Part shown: positions 49,359 through 60,294 of the stretch, in pieces
Layout: the number at the start of each line of letters is the position of its first letter
Position numbering within the stretch: position 1 is the stretch's first letter
Source: Impatiens glandulifera
Lineage: Eukaryota > Streptophyta > Magnoliopsida > Ericales > Balsaminaceae
Length of the DNA: 64,000 bases
Assembly (NCBI RefSeq): GCF_907164915.1
Contig: NC_061866.1
Span: forward strand, 25,065,905 to 25,129,904
Direction: 5' to 3'
Position numbers and translations under genes: made by a program
The notes under the pieces: model-generated
The model's database searches: none
What the model saw: only the letters and a program-made list of their open reading frames with translations
What the model was told of the DNA's origin: nothing

Positions 49359-50691
49359 TATTTGACTAAGTGTATGAGTAACACCTCAAAAGGCACTTAA
49401 AGTTTATATATATAAATAGATAAAATGTTCTCTTTCTTTATTTTAGCAAGGAGAAAGTGATGTTTTAGCAAAGAGAAAGTGAAGGATATAAAAATAGAGA
49501 GAGTGGAAGAAGTGAAAGAAATGTGCTGAGCAAATGAGAGAAAATTGGGAAGAAAAGAGTTTAGTGTTTGATTGAGTTGGTAGATTTAAGGATTGACTGA
49601 ATTAAAGGTAAGAAATATTTTCTAACTACAGTTTATTTTTATTATAAATATATATATAGATATGTATTGTTGTTTAAAGATAGAGCATGTGTATTTAAAA
49701 ATTGGTTTCTAAAAATATGAATTAAGAATGCATGTATATGTTGATGATAAAATTTGAAATAGTTTTGGTAAACTGATAGTTTAGGATTGATAATTTTGAA
49801 ATGAGTTTTTGATAAAATGAGGGTTTATGAAAGTTGATTTTGAAATGGGTTTTGATCAAACATGGTATATGAGAAATGGATTTCAAAATAGTTTGAGCTG
49901 ATTATTTCGACGATGAAATGGAATACGCTGTACTTAGACTTGGAAATGAAGTTTTACATAATTATGACGATTGTACTACTTATATTACTCTGGACTTGAT
50001 CTTGTACTTGTTTATATAATAATGGACTATTTGTGCTTTGAGTGCCGTTTATACCGGTTATGCGTCAACGCAAGACCTTTACGTCTTGGTTGATGGCTAC
50101 CGTGTCAATGCAATAATTTCATGTCTTGGTTGATGGCTAATGCGTCAATACAAGACCCTAGTCTTGATTGATGACTAATGCGTCTATGCAAGACATTCAT
50201 TTCTTGATAGATGACTTATTATTAAGTTCTTATGATATTAGAGTCACTATCTTGATCCCTAAGTATATAAATACGATGTTGTGATAAATAATTTCTACAT
50301 CTATTTAAGAATTAATTTTCTATGAAGTTATACATTATTTTTGATCTAGCTGTAGAAAGATGTGATTCTCTTACTGGGCGTATTTAGCTCATCCATTTAA
50401 ATGGATTTCTTTCAGATAAGAACAATGATTAGTTAGAAGGAAGGTTGGGAAGAAAACGGTATATATTTAGACTAGCCGGTAAAGAAGTTTAACACTCTAT
50501 TTTGTAGTAGTAAAGATGTATAGTGAGTGTGCAAATATGAAAAGACAGTGTTATGTAAGAATGTGATATGTCATCACCTATTTTAAACTAATGTTGAAGG
50601 TCTTAGTTTATGGCAAAAATATTAGGTAAGTTTGATGAATGTATTAGTCTATTATGTCAATGCTTAAAGATTTTTGGTTCGGGGCATGACA
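49290..50691 (+). repeat. 5' LTR of G3
   Basis: 1402 bp. The first 330 bp match 52048-52296 in order (CTAAGTG..TGAGT.ACACCTC, AGAGAAAGTGATGTTTTAGC). Around 50060-50200 it carries a triplicated TGCGTCAATGCAAGAC..TCTTGGTTGATGGCTA unit of about 50 bp. Confidence 0.85.
49302..49359. repeat. (AAT)n microsatellite in the G3 5' LTR
   Basis: About 19 AAT units here against about 5 at the same place in the 3' LTR (52058-52075), so the run expanded or shrank after insertion. Confidence 0.92.
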
Positions 50692-50698
50692 ATTTTTG

Positions 50699-50710
50699 TG
50701 GTATTAGAGC
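50699..50710 (+). promoter_or_regulatory. Primer binding site of G3
   Basis: TGGTATTAGAGC, one mismatch from the initiator tRNA-Met site, eight bases after the LTR end. Confidence 0.75.
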
Positions 50711-51066
50711 ATAAAGTTTAACTCAAATGTTAAGAGTTTAGTTCTGAAAAAAAAGTGACATGGGAACAGGAATTTGATATTAAGGAGAAATATCCACAAC
50801 TATTTGAAATAAATTTAAGCTTGGAGGACCAAACTGTTAGAGTATAATATAATATATTTATAAGATATTATCACAATATTATAAATTGTGATAATATCAA
50901 TATTATATTATTTAGTTTCTTTATATGTCAATTATAATGTCTAAATAATATACATAATTTATGTAACCAAGAATAACAATTCAATACAATCTTTCTCTCT
51001 TTAGTTTAACATGGTATCAAAGCCTTGTTATCGTTCTTGAGTCAATAAAGTGATAGTCTTCCGCTG

Positions 51067-51101
51067 CCTCCATCAATGGTTACCTTAACCATTGATGGAG
51101 G
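51067..51101. repeat. Perfect 15-bp inverted repeat in the TRIM interior
   Basis: CCTCCATCAATGGTT - ACCTT - AACCATTGATGGAGG, a perfect hairpin 55 bp after the primer site. It may be an RNA structure such as a packaging or dimerisation signal, but nothing proves it. Confidence 0.85.
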
Positions 51102-51359
51102 GCTCTAATAATTTATTATTAATATTATTTTTTGTCGATAGTCTTAAGAAGTTTATCTAGGGTTTTGGATTTCATTTGAGTGGATTTGTTTTCGTCTAGT
51201 TGGATTGAGGATTTTGGTAGCTTAATGGAAATGAGTATGGTTGTTTTATTCTTAAGTGAAGTGGGTAACTTGGACAGATCGAATGTTGATTTTGTCGAAT
51301 TAGCTGGTTTAGAATAATGTTGGTTTTATTATTAGTCTTGGATGATAGGAAATCGAAAG

Positions 51360-51665
51360 TGAGTTTTTGAAGCTTGGTTTGATTGGTCATTGTTTGATTG
51401 GTTTAGTTTTGGTTTGGGTTGTTTTGTTGAGTATAGGGAGTTGAATTTGGTTTGGTGTTTCCCTATGTGAAACTTGGTTTGATTGGTTTTGGTTTTGGTT
51501 GTTGTTGAGAATAAGAGTTGATTTTGGTTTGGGTTTTTCCTAAGTTTGTAAAGTTTGGTTTAGTTTAGTTTGATTGTTGTGGGTTGTTGATTTCAGTTTG
51601 TTTTTTTGGAGGAGTTTGTGAAACTTGGTTTGATTAGTTTTGGTTTGGTTGTTAATTTTGGTTGG
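51360..51665. repeat. GT-rich degenerate repeats in the TRIM interior
   Basis: GTGAAACTTGGTTTGATTGG recurs about four times, with TTTTGGTTTTGGTTG runs between, on a period near 70-130 bp. Confidence 0.7.
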
Positions 51666-52047
51666 TCTGAATCGAAGAAGAGATGTTTTTTTTGGTGGAT
51701 GGTCAATTGATTCGGGTAGAAGAGAAAAGAGAAGGAAGAGAAGAAGATTAAGAATAATGCGTAACTTCTTATTGTTCACGTTTTTATTTTCTAATTATCA
51801 AACTCTCAATGCTTATTATTTTTGCATCGTGAGTTTGAGTGGGGATGTTAGAGTATAATATAATATATTTGTAAGATATTATCATAATATTATAAATTAT
51901 GATAATATTAATATTATATTATTTTGTTTCCTTATATGTCAATTATAATGTCTATATAATAGACATAATTTATGTAAACAAGAATAACAATTCAATACAA
52001 TATTTCTCTCTTCAGTTTAACACAAACTTCTCTTAAGGAGGTAAGAT

Positions 52048-52296
52048 TGTAATAGTTATATAATAATAATAATATATTTGGCTAAGTGCATGAGTGACAC
52101 CTCAAAAGGCATTTAAAGTTTATATATATAAATAGGTAAAAAATTCTCTTTCTTTGTTTTAGCAAAGAGAAAGTGATGTTTTAGCAAAGAAAAAGTGAAT
52201 GATAGAAAAAGTAGAGAGAGTGGAAGAAGAGAAAGAAAGGTGTTGAGAAAATGGGAGAAATTTGGGAAGAAAAGAGCTTAGTTATTGATTGAGTTG
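52048..52296 (+). repeat. Start of the G3 3' LTR, broken by copia C3
   Basis: 249 bp matching the start of the 5' LTR; identity stops at GATTGAGTTG and the C3 LTR (TGCTAGGATCGG) begins at 52297. Confidence 0.85.
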
Positions 52297-53997
52297 TGCT
52301 AGGATCGGGATCAACAATGGAGACAGGGGTCTCATAAAGTTGAACGCTTACGCACACTTCGTTTGATAATAACCCTGTTAGAGGTTAATATCACTTTATA
52401 TTCTTTGTAAGTCGTCACAAACTCTTTAACCGAGTTCAAGTGCGGAAGTGTTTATTTAGACTTGAAGCAACACAACAAGATTGGAATAATGCAATAAGAT
52501 AGAACGCACGACACACAGATGTTTATGGATGTTAGGAGATAAATCTCCTACGTCACCCCTTCTTCTCAACCTTGAGAAGGATATTCACTAGAAGATTTGA
52601 TTGAATACAACACTTGTACACAACCAGTCGAACAACCATGACTTTGTTACTGCCTGTTTTCAAACTCCTAGCACACACTCTCTATTGAGAAGAAACAAAT
52701 TCTATCAACTTACAATGCTAACAAACTCACACAGAATAAGTAGTATTGTAATACAAATTTATAGTTCTAACACACTTGAAAAGCTTATGAGACTTTAAGA
52801 GTTTGAAAGAATTGATCGCTTAATAGTTAGTAAGAGGATTGTTCAGAACTCGTATGAAGCAAGTTGTCCATGTCTTCTTAAATAGGCAAATGTCAACAAA
52901 TATATTTTACTGCTCAACGGACATATTTTGTTTATGAGACATTTGTCTTGATTTTGATTGGTTGAATTCCAAGATAGTATATCAGATGAGATATTCTTTA
53001 ATCTTGTCTGTACTTGGATGATAATAAGCCAAGTTGTCATTAATTGGATTATGATTTACGAGGAGCATAAATCTCAGAAGCTTTGACTTGTCTTTTATTC
53101 TTTTATCATATATCTACTGCTGCCAAAAAGGACTTCATCAGTCTTTGCACCAAAATGAAAAGAAAGTACCAAGTCCATATAAAGCTAATATCTGTAGCTA
53201 CCAGAAATGTGCTTATATAATACCGATGCTAATAGATTGTGAGAAGCAAGAAAAGTGCTGGAAACGCTTCTAAGAAAATACCGATTTTATTAAAAAAACC
53301 GATTTCAATAAAACACCGGGAATTCTTCTTATATAACCGAAGTTATATAATACTAGAGAGTAAAATACCGGAAGCGTGCTTTGCTATAAAATCGATGTTA
53401 GAAAATGCCGACTTTTCTTTAATAGAATACCGAAATGTAGACTACTGGCTCTGCTTTGGTAAAATACCGACTTTGTAAAATACATGCTCCGCTTCACAAA
53501 ATACCAACTTTGTAAAATATCGATTCCACTTCACATAATACCGACTTTACTAAAATACCGATTTGGGATAAAATACCGGTTACGTGTTTGTAAAATGCCA
53601 ATTTTACAAACTACCGATCTTCATAAAATGCCGATTAGACTTTAATTGAATACCGATTTATAAAATGCTGATTTCATATAAAACCGGTTACGTGTTTACA
53701 AAATACTGATTTTGTAAACTACCGGTTTCACTTTTAATAAATACTGATGATTGAACAAACCGGCTTGCTTCATATAAAACCGACTTCTTATAATACCGGA
53801 TACGCGTCTTCACATATTGCCGATCTTGTAAGAATGCCGATTCTGTAGATAATATTGAACATTGATAAAACCGACTCAATAAAATGCCGAGCATCTTTTA
53901 CTTTCGGTTTTCTTTAATATGTAGAAGATTAACACATTTAAGTTCTTATTTAATAGATAATTAATACTAATAATTAATTATCTATTTTTACTTAACA
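52297..53997 (-). repeat. 3' LTR of C3 (1701 bp)
   Basis: Minus strand starts TGTTAAGTAAAAATAG at 53997 and ends GATCCTAGCA at 52297. The C4 LTR starts TGTTAAATAAAAATAG and the C1 LTR TGTTAGATAAAATTAG, which fixes the boundary. The block at 52525-52600 matches C1. U3 (53270-53900) holds dozens of ATACCGA/ACCGGT motifs. Confidence 0.85.
53270..53900. repeat. Array of (A)TACCGATTTT-type motifs in C3 U3
   Basis: Roughly thirty variants of AAAATACCGANTTT or ACCGGTTACG at irregular 20-35 bp spacing. The same region of C4 carries the complementary-looking ATCGGTATTTT as a 38-bp tandem array. Confidence 0.75.
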
Positions 53998-54062
53998 ATT
54001 TATTCCTTTTTGATTATTAAAAATAAATATTTAAAACATGGTAATTTTATAATCGTTGGTTA

Positions 54063-54181
54063 TTTTTTTATTAATTTTTTTTTTGGGAAAACAGCTTAGT
54101 GCCATTTCATTAAAAAAACCCAAAAGAGGGAAAAAAAATACAAAAGTTTAAGATCAGATCTAGACAATTTCTAGATTTGAC
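54063..54181 (-). mobile_element. 5'-truncated LINE insertion (119 bp) in C3
   Basis: Begins with a poly(T) run (54077-54090) and GGGAAAACAGCTTAGTGCCA, the reverse complement of the LINE 3' end seen at 5985-6010. Flanked by AATCGTTGGTTA at 54051-54062 and 54182-54193, a 12-bp target duplication as expected for target-primed LINE insertion. Confidence 0.8.
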
Positions 54182-54193
54182 AATCGTTGGTTA

Positions 54194-54799
54194 ATTATCC
54201 TAAGTTAATTAGCTAATTTGATCTAACAATTTCTCTCTCTTTGATTGTTTAGAATAAATTATCAAAGCCTATAATCTATTCTTCTGTAATTTCTCCCTTT
54301 TTGATATTTTTAACTTAAAAATTATCAAAACTAGCAATTGAACAAAAATATTTATCATGTAATTTCTCTGTTTGATAAACAAAATGATGAATGCCGTTAG
54401 TCAGAAGCTTGATGTTCAACAAAAACATTGAGTTTAAAATTGAAAGACATAGAAGGAAAAAGCAAATGTAAAAAGATGGTTTTAGCGTCTCCCTCTTGAA
54501 GCTTTCTTTTCAACGTCCGCAGTCCTCTTTGCTTGGTCCGCTCACACTCCTTCTATGAAAGTACTACTGGGTTGGCCCACATTGTTACGCCCATGACAAC
54601 CATCACTTCAACGCAACCTATGAGTGGAGCGAGTGCAGCGTGTAATTTCAGATTGAGGCCGAGAGTTCACAAGTTGAGTCGTCATTTTGGATAAGGTTCA
54701 TCCGTCAGGATCAACTACATTTTTTGATCAGCCATAGTTTGTTTAGCAGCCTTAGAAGCTGCATTTTCTTCATCCTGAAGACGTTGTGCTAGGACCTCC
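54194..54799. other. C3 non-coding region between LTR and accessory ORF
   Basis: No supported ORF. 54230-54400 has repeated TTCTC(T/C)...TTTGAT motifs (AATTTCTCNNTTTGAT), perhaps polypurine-tract-like on the minus strand (ATCAAANNGAGAAATT). This multi-copy polypurine feature is known in Sireviruses. Confidence 0.45.
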
Positions 54800-57700
54800 T
54801 ATTCTCTTAACTTTTTAGCATACACAACATTTTGAGACTTAACCATTTCCAATATTTGAGATGTGAGGACCTCAACAACGGATTTGGTTTCATGGTTGAT
54901 GTCATATGTTTACTCGAAGAAAGGTTCGAGCTTCTTGAGATCTTCTCGCATTTCTCGTCTCAATCATTCTAGCCCTTGGTTGTGTGCATCAAAGGAGGAT
55001 GCCTGCCGGTTCTCCATTTGGTCCAGACGTGTCTTGAAAGATTGGAAAATGTCTTTCAAAAGTACAAAACATCCATAACAATCTGTTGGATACTCGTCGG
55101 TCTCCGTATTTATTCTTTAGTGGTAGATTGAGTGGACATATGGAACCTAAGAGGAATAGCCCAGAGAGGTTGAGCACGGTGGGAACTTACTTGAATTGAC
55201 TCTCTAGTTCAATCGGTTCTTTGGACCTCTTATCCCTAGAACTATGAGTACTCTTGGATACCTCTTTGGAGTGAGCAGGAGTAGGCAATATGGAATTTTG
55301 AACTTCAATCTCCTCTTCAATAACCGGTTGTTCTGGAGGAGTAATCTCTCTACCAGTCGGTTCAGGGTTCTCGACTTGATGAAAGGATTCTAGACCCTTG
55401 TCTATTGCGAATGAAGGAATCGAATGGGCTTCATCTTCTCAATTTCTTCAGGTAACCCGAGAAGACCCAAATCTTTACGTCGACAAAGTTAGGTTCCGTA
55501 CGCTTATAAAAATGCTCTCAATTTTGTTGTGACATACCGCCGTACTACTCCTTAACACAAGGTCCTCATACTTCATAGCCATCAAACAATTCTAGTTCTT
55601 CTAAACTTTTCCAAATTCACTTTGATGTCTGAGCTTCTTCAACCGACATCTACTCAGTTCTTATGGTTTGAGTTTTGCCTTGAGGAGGAGGCATTTCTTC
55701 AATGAAGTCCAAAGGTTCATTCTCGTCTTCATGATTTAAGTCGGTTCAATGATGAGGGATTTCAGTTTCTTCCGAGTTAGAACATTCGCCACCATCCACA
55801 TATTTTAGGGTAGTGAATATGTACCTCTCCAGTAGGCCATTAAGATGATTAATTACCTCTACATTTGTTTTTGCTGTGTCAGAGGTATGATTAAAGTTCA
55901 TCTGGCATGCTTTGAGGGCATGAAAAATCGCGTGGCCCCTTGCATAAGCTTCCACGAATTCACTTTTTCTGAGGGCTGCGGTGACAGACCTTGTCTTAGT
56001 GATGGAGAAAACTGACTCCTCTAATTCTAAGAGTTTTGACCATTTCTCATTTTCTACTAAGTTCGAAAACACTTCACTAAAACTTGTTTCCAATCTTTGG
56101 TTCGCCCAAGAATTGAAAATATCAATTTTCAACATAGCATCAGCTTTAACCTGTTCGAGAATCAGTTGAATGGATGTATGTACCTCTGGGGTGACATCAA
56201 GAGGCGAGTTAGGAGGAGGAGGAGCGATACCTTTGTCTGGATTACCTTTGCCTAGCTTACCTTTGTCTACCGCGACGACTTCCGCTTATTCAGGTTCTGG
56301 AACTGATTCTATAATTTCAAGTTGCTTTATTGTTCTCATTGCAATAAAGGAGGAAAATGATTCAACCATAGCCGTTCTTATGGCATGTTCATTCAGAGGA
56401 GGCACAATGTGCAGGATTCCTTGTGGAAATGTTGGAGTGGGAATGAATTCTTCATTGACGACTACCGTAGTCGTCTTATCACTAACACTTAAAGAATTCA
56501 TAACCGGAGTTGGAGTCTCATTGTGAAAACTTTGATCAATATTGGTTTTACCGTTACAACCATCTCTAGCTGGTTAGTTTGCAAGGCATCAAACCGATCA
56601 GTTTGAGCAACGCCTGACCGATCGGTTTCAACAACAAGTAATCGATCGGTTTGAACAACATTATTTAGCCAGTCGGTTTGGGATTCGGCTAAACAATCGG
56701 TTTGAGGAGCATCTGACCGATCAGTTTCAGAAACAAGAGGCATTTTGGTAACAACGGGATCCACGATTTTGGCCGAAATATCAACAACTCCCGATTAAAC
56801 CTCTAAATCCGCAGGCTCAATCAAAGTAGTAATCTGAACTGCACTTTCCGTAGGCATGGATGAGACATTAAAAGGAGGAGGAGGGGGAATATTTATCTCA
56901 AACCAAGTTCGTTTTTGAGATGATGTGATCTCACCGGTTTTTTGTGGTCCGGTTCTAGCAACACTGTTTGTGTTAGCGGTAGACTCAATGATCGATCTAA
57001 GTCTTTTTGAGGATGCGACACGAGTGGATGGATTAATATGCTTTGAACCGCCCACTGACCGTCCTCCTATCGTTTTTGTACCGGCAGTCTTACCGTCACT
57101 TGACTGTTGGCTAGAAGCTTCGAAGTTAGACTCCTTGACTTTGTTGATTCTGGTAATATATCGACCAATAGTGAAAGCAGTCATGATTTTGCTAGGGTTT
57201 ATTGAAGTACCTAGACCGGTAGACACATATAGATGCTTCAAAATCCATCCCATCTGTAATGTGAAACCGAGGCTTTGTTTGTTGTGAGGATACACCATTC
57301 CGCACAAGGTATTAAATAGAACTAGCCTCTAGTTAATAATATCGCCCCTGATGATGACGTCCATCATATCGAACTTGGATTGGGTAATTGTGTCATAGTT
57401 GTCGCCTTTTCACTATAGTGCTTTAGCGACAATATCTTTGAGAATGCGAATGGCACTTTAAATCTTTCTTTTTACCGCTAACGCTTACCGGAACGGTGCT
57501 ATCGGAAAATATGGATTGCAAGTGGGATAAGGTATCGTGAGACATTACTTTGTTAAGATCCCAACCTTCTATTGGAAGTTGTAGAACCTTGGCAAACAAC
57601 TCTTCAGTAATAGTGAACTCCACACTATTCATCGTGGCGGAGATAGAGTCGTCGACGAACATCGCGGAGTCAAAGAACACATGGACCGCTTTAGTGTAGT

Positions 57701-57844
57701 AGATGAACGACCCTCCCAGAAAATGTCTGAGGTCGGAATCCTCAAGAGATTCAAACATTGTTTGCATCTCCAATTTCCAGATTCGTAGACTAAATCGAAG
57801 TCTACCTGCATGATATTGTTAGAGAATGCATTATCCTTAGTCAT
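54800..57844 (-). pseudogene. Accessory ORF B of C3, long form, degenerate
   Basis: Homology begins at MTKDNAFSNNIMQVDFD (57844). Then come, in changing frames, MFESLEDSDLRHFLGG and VLQLPIEGWDLNK (57773-57423), a GFTLQMGWILKHLYVSTGLG segment and Ser/Thr-rich basic region (57307-56795), a repeat region (56764-56498), and pieces at 56501-56286, 56135-55746 (ITKTRSVTAALRKSEFVEAY) and 55177-54989. Unbroken it would be about 900 residues or more. No domain of known function. It is the long version of the ORF truncated at 26328 in C2. Confidence 0.72.
56498..56764 (-). repeat. TDR-type amino-acid repeats within accessory ORF B
   Basis: Minus strand reads units such as ETDRSDAPQTDCLAESQTDW and VVETDRSGVAQTDRFDALQT: seven or eight copies of a (V/E)xTDR-like 8-10 residue unit. 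In DNA the units contain CCGATCGGTTT, so they also echo the CCGATCGG motifs elsewhere in this family. Confidence 0.7.
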
Positions 57845-57952
57845 TTTCGTAGGTTTAGAAAAGATGAAGAGTTCTAGAGTGAGAGGGAAGAGCAAGATGA
57901 AAATGATTTAGGGTTTGCAGAACGTAAACCCGAAATTTCGCATGCATTGCCT

Positions 57953-57959
57953 TTAAATA
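57953..57959 (-). promoter_or_regulatory. TATTTAA box upstream of accessory ORF B (C3)
   Basis: Minus strand CCTTATTTAAAGGC, about 108 bp before the ATG at 57844. Same element as upstream of the other three accessory ORFs. Confidence 0.4.
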
Positions 57960-58289
57960 AGGATATAACAGGCTGTTTTTCAAAAACGGATTTAGGGGAT
58001 ACTGAACAATCACATTTTTGGCGCGCGAATCCACACCCTATCAAATGAGGAAAAATGACGCCTTTTTGAAAGAATATATTTCCAAGATAAAATTCATTTT
58101 TAAAAATAAATGTTTTATAACGGTTATAAATTAAAATTTGACTTAGAATAAATGCACAAATTATTTAATAACCCATAATTTCATTAATATAAATAATTGG
58201 CCGATTCATACCACAAAATAACCGGTTAGCAATACAAAGTGACCGATTCACATTTTCCCAATTCAAATTTGATAAAATAAGAAGAATTA

Positions 58290-59039
58290 AATCCTAAATC
58301 TAATGACTTGGAGATCTTAGGAGCATTTCCTTCTTATCCCTTTCCCTTTCAACCTTATCGATCCAGCTAAAGATTTTGTCTTTGGTCAGGACATGAGAAG
58401 GTATTGGACTAGTTCCGGGTCCCTAGTAGGCATTGATGTCGTAGAAGACGTGGCCAAGTGGAGTGGAGAGACATAACCGGTCAGCATTTTTGGAGAAGAT
58501 ATCATTTTCTTCAGATTTTCGAAAATGACCTTTGACTAGTTAATAGGAATGCCTCTGGTTATGGAAATCATAATTTTGAAGACTTTCTTGGAATAAATGT
58601 GGGTGAATTCTTTTTCCAGAATGCATTTGGCAATAATGTCGTTGAGAATGTGAAATTCGATTTTTAAGGAGGATTTAATTCCATGGCTGCCAACGTGTGT
58701 AGAGGAATCTGAAAAGTGTAGTTACATTTCATTGATAATGTCACTTGGAGATGGAGGGAACTCATAGAACCCTTCCGTAGGAAGGTTGAGGGTGTGAGAA
58801 AAGTCTCTTCGTACAAAAAGAATTATTTTCCTGCTACTTTCGAGAGAATTGCACCATCAATGACTCTTGCGTTTTCAAAGAATTCGAAAATGATGTCTTT
58901 GTAAAGTATTGGCGTGCCTTTGAGAAATTTTCTCAAACCAGAGTATAGATCGAAACATGGAGATGATTTCTTCATCCTCACAAGATAGGACATAATTGAA
59001 TTTAATGAAAAGACTGTTGCAAGCAAATGCTGAATCTAT
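58290..59039 (-). pseudogene. Accessory ORF A of C3, degenerate
   Basis: Minus strand. NYVLSCEDEEIISMFRSI, then SGLRKFLKGTPILYKDIIFE, FFENARVIDGAILSKVAGK (58820-58920), LPTEGFYEFPPSPSDI, ILNDIIAKCIL and KVIFENLKKMISSPKMLTGY follow the same order as ORF A of C2. The position of the start codon reads ATA (59039-59037), so the start is lost, and there are several frameshifts. Confidence 0.72.
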
Positions 59040-59178
59040 TTCTCAATTTTTGAGAGAGTAGAGATGAATTTTTCTTTGTGAGAGGAAGATAATGATTGAT
59101 AAAAAATGGAAACTTAGATCCTTTTGAGGAGGTTTTGAAAAGCTTCAAATGGATAGTTTTTCTTTAATGAGAGCATCA

Positions 59179-59185
59179 TTAAATA
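59179..59185 (-). promoter_or_regulatory. TATTTAA box upstream of accessory ORF A (C3)
   Basis: Minus strand TTTATTTAATGATGCTCTC, matching the context of the C2 box at 24653 over 17 of 19 bases. Confidence 0.5.
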
Positions 59186-59668
59186 AAGGAGAATTTATCT
59201 AAGATTCATCCTAAATTCCATTGGGCAAGAGAAAATGACCGCTACAAGTATGTGAAAGTAACCGTTGTAAATATGTTAGTCATCCGTTTGAACGGTGAAA
59301 GACACAAGTCTTCACATTTTTTGAGATATGACTATTTGATTTGTGAGAGGGAATATATTCAGATAGATAATGATAAACACTGGACAACTGTCCCATTTTG
59401 ATTTGAAGATGAAACTACCGAAATTTTCAATGTAAATAACTGAAGAGGCTGTCTACAAATCCTGTATTGAAGGTATCGGTTATTTAGGCTTGAAGAAAAA
59501 CCACTTCCGCGTAAAGCGAAAACTTAACCGAGCGGTATTTGTTCATTCTTCTAAATAACCGATCGACTTAATATCTAGTTTTACTTAAGCTGTATGGTTT
59601 ATCTATAGTTGTATCAGTAGAATAATCTGTTAAATAAAAATAGTTAATTAAGTAGAATTATTAATTAA

Positions 59669-60263
59669 CGGCCAAAATAACAAATTAGGGATTCTTATTA
59701 GAGGCTAATTGCAATTCAGGACCTCTTCTTTTGAACTTCAAAATTTGAGGCTCATTATTGGAGTCAATTCTAATTTGGGACCTCTTCTTTCGAACCTCAC
59801 AATTTAGGGCTTTTTATTGAGACCAATTGCAATTTGGGACCTCTTATTTCGAACATCACAAATTAGGGCCAAATTGTTAGGTTTGTACAAAATGGAATTT
59901 TTCTCTGAATGTCTGTAAAAAAATGTATTACGTGGCTTTTATAATTAAAAAATTAACAGTGACATTTAATTCTAAATAATACTAACGTGCCATGTTAATA
60001 CTTTTTTTTACTAAAGTTCATATCCTTTAAGGCAAAACCCCATTTTACATCAACCTAACAATGCGGAGCCTCAAATTGTGAGACTCAAAATAATAGGTCT
60101 CAAATTGCAATTGGCCCCAATAAGGAGCCATAAATTGCGAGGTTCGAAAGAAGAGGTCCCAAATTGTAATCGAGCTTTAATAAGAAGCCTCAAATTGTGA
60201 GGTTCAAAAGAAAAGGTCTCAAATTGCAATTAGCCCCTAATAAGAAGTCCGAATTTTCAGCCA
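59669..60263. mobile_element. Long inverted-repeat MITE in the C4 LTR (595 bp)
   Basis: Arms of about 200 bp (59669-59880 and 60058-60263) are inverted copies: CTTATTAGAGGCTAATTGCA on the left pairs with TGCAATTAGCCCCTAATAAG on the right. Flanked by TTAATTAA at 59661-59668 and 60264-60271, an 8-bp direct repeat. Each arm holds three copies of a 60-bp unit (GGACCTCTTCTTTCGAACCT). No transposase. hAT or foldback type; the palindromic target makes the exact class unsure. Confidence 0.8.
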
Positions 60264-60294
60264 TTAATTAACTATATCAATTTAATCATGTGCA

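Larger units (their letters stand above)
50835..52022 (+). mobile_element. TRIM-like element (1188 bp) with 177-bp LTRs
   Basis: LTRs 50835-51011 and 51846-52022 are each 177 bp (TGTTAGAGTATAATATAA ... AGTTTAACA). Target duplication CAAAC at 50830-50834 and 52023-52027. Primer site TGGTATCAAAGC at 51012 and purine-rich AGTGGGGA before the 3' LTR. The interior codes for no gag or pol, so it is a terminal-repeat retrotransposon in miniature or similar, mobilised by another element. Its LTRs differ at about ten positions. Confidence 0.9.
49290..52296 (+). mobile_element. Gypsy element G3 with tiny interior, hosting a TRIM
   Basis: 5' LTR 49290-50691 (1402 bp, TGTAATAGC ... GGCATGACA), primer site at 50699, and the start of the 3' LTR at 52048 (TGTAATAG). 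Without the nested TRIM, the interior is only about 163 bp, with no gag or pol. The 3' LTR is cut at 52296 by copia C3; its continuation (GTAGATTTAAGGATTGAC...) should lie beyond the window. The LTR style resembles Tekay/Del chromoviruses, an inference. Confidence 0.82.
52297..59627 (-). mobile_element. Copia element C3, 3' half (LTR and accessory ORFs)
   Basis: Minus-strand copia element of the same family as C1, C2 and C4. In plus-strand order: 3' LTR (52297-53997), non-coding part with a small LINE insertion, accessory ORF B (57844 down to about 54800), ORF A (59039 down to about 58290) and the post-pol spacer (to 59627). The spacer matches the C2 spacer at 24270-24560 in reverse complement (CCTAAATAACCGATNC). 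Its gag-pol is not in the window and is predicted beyond C4, which is inserted in it. Confidence 0.8.
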
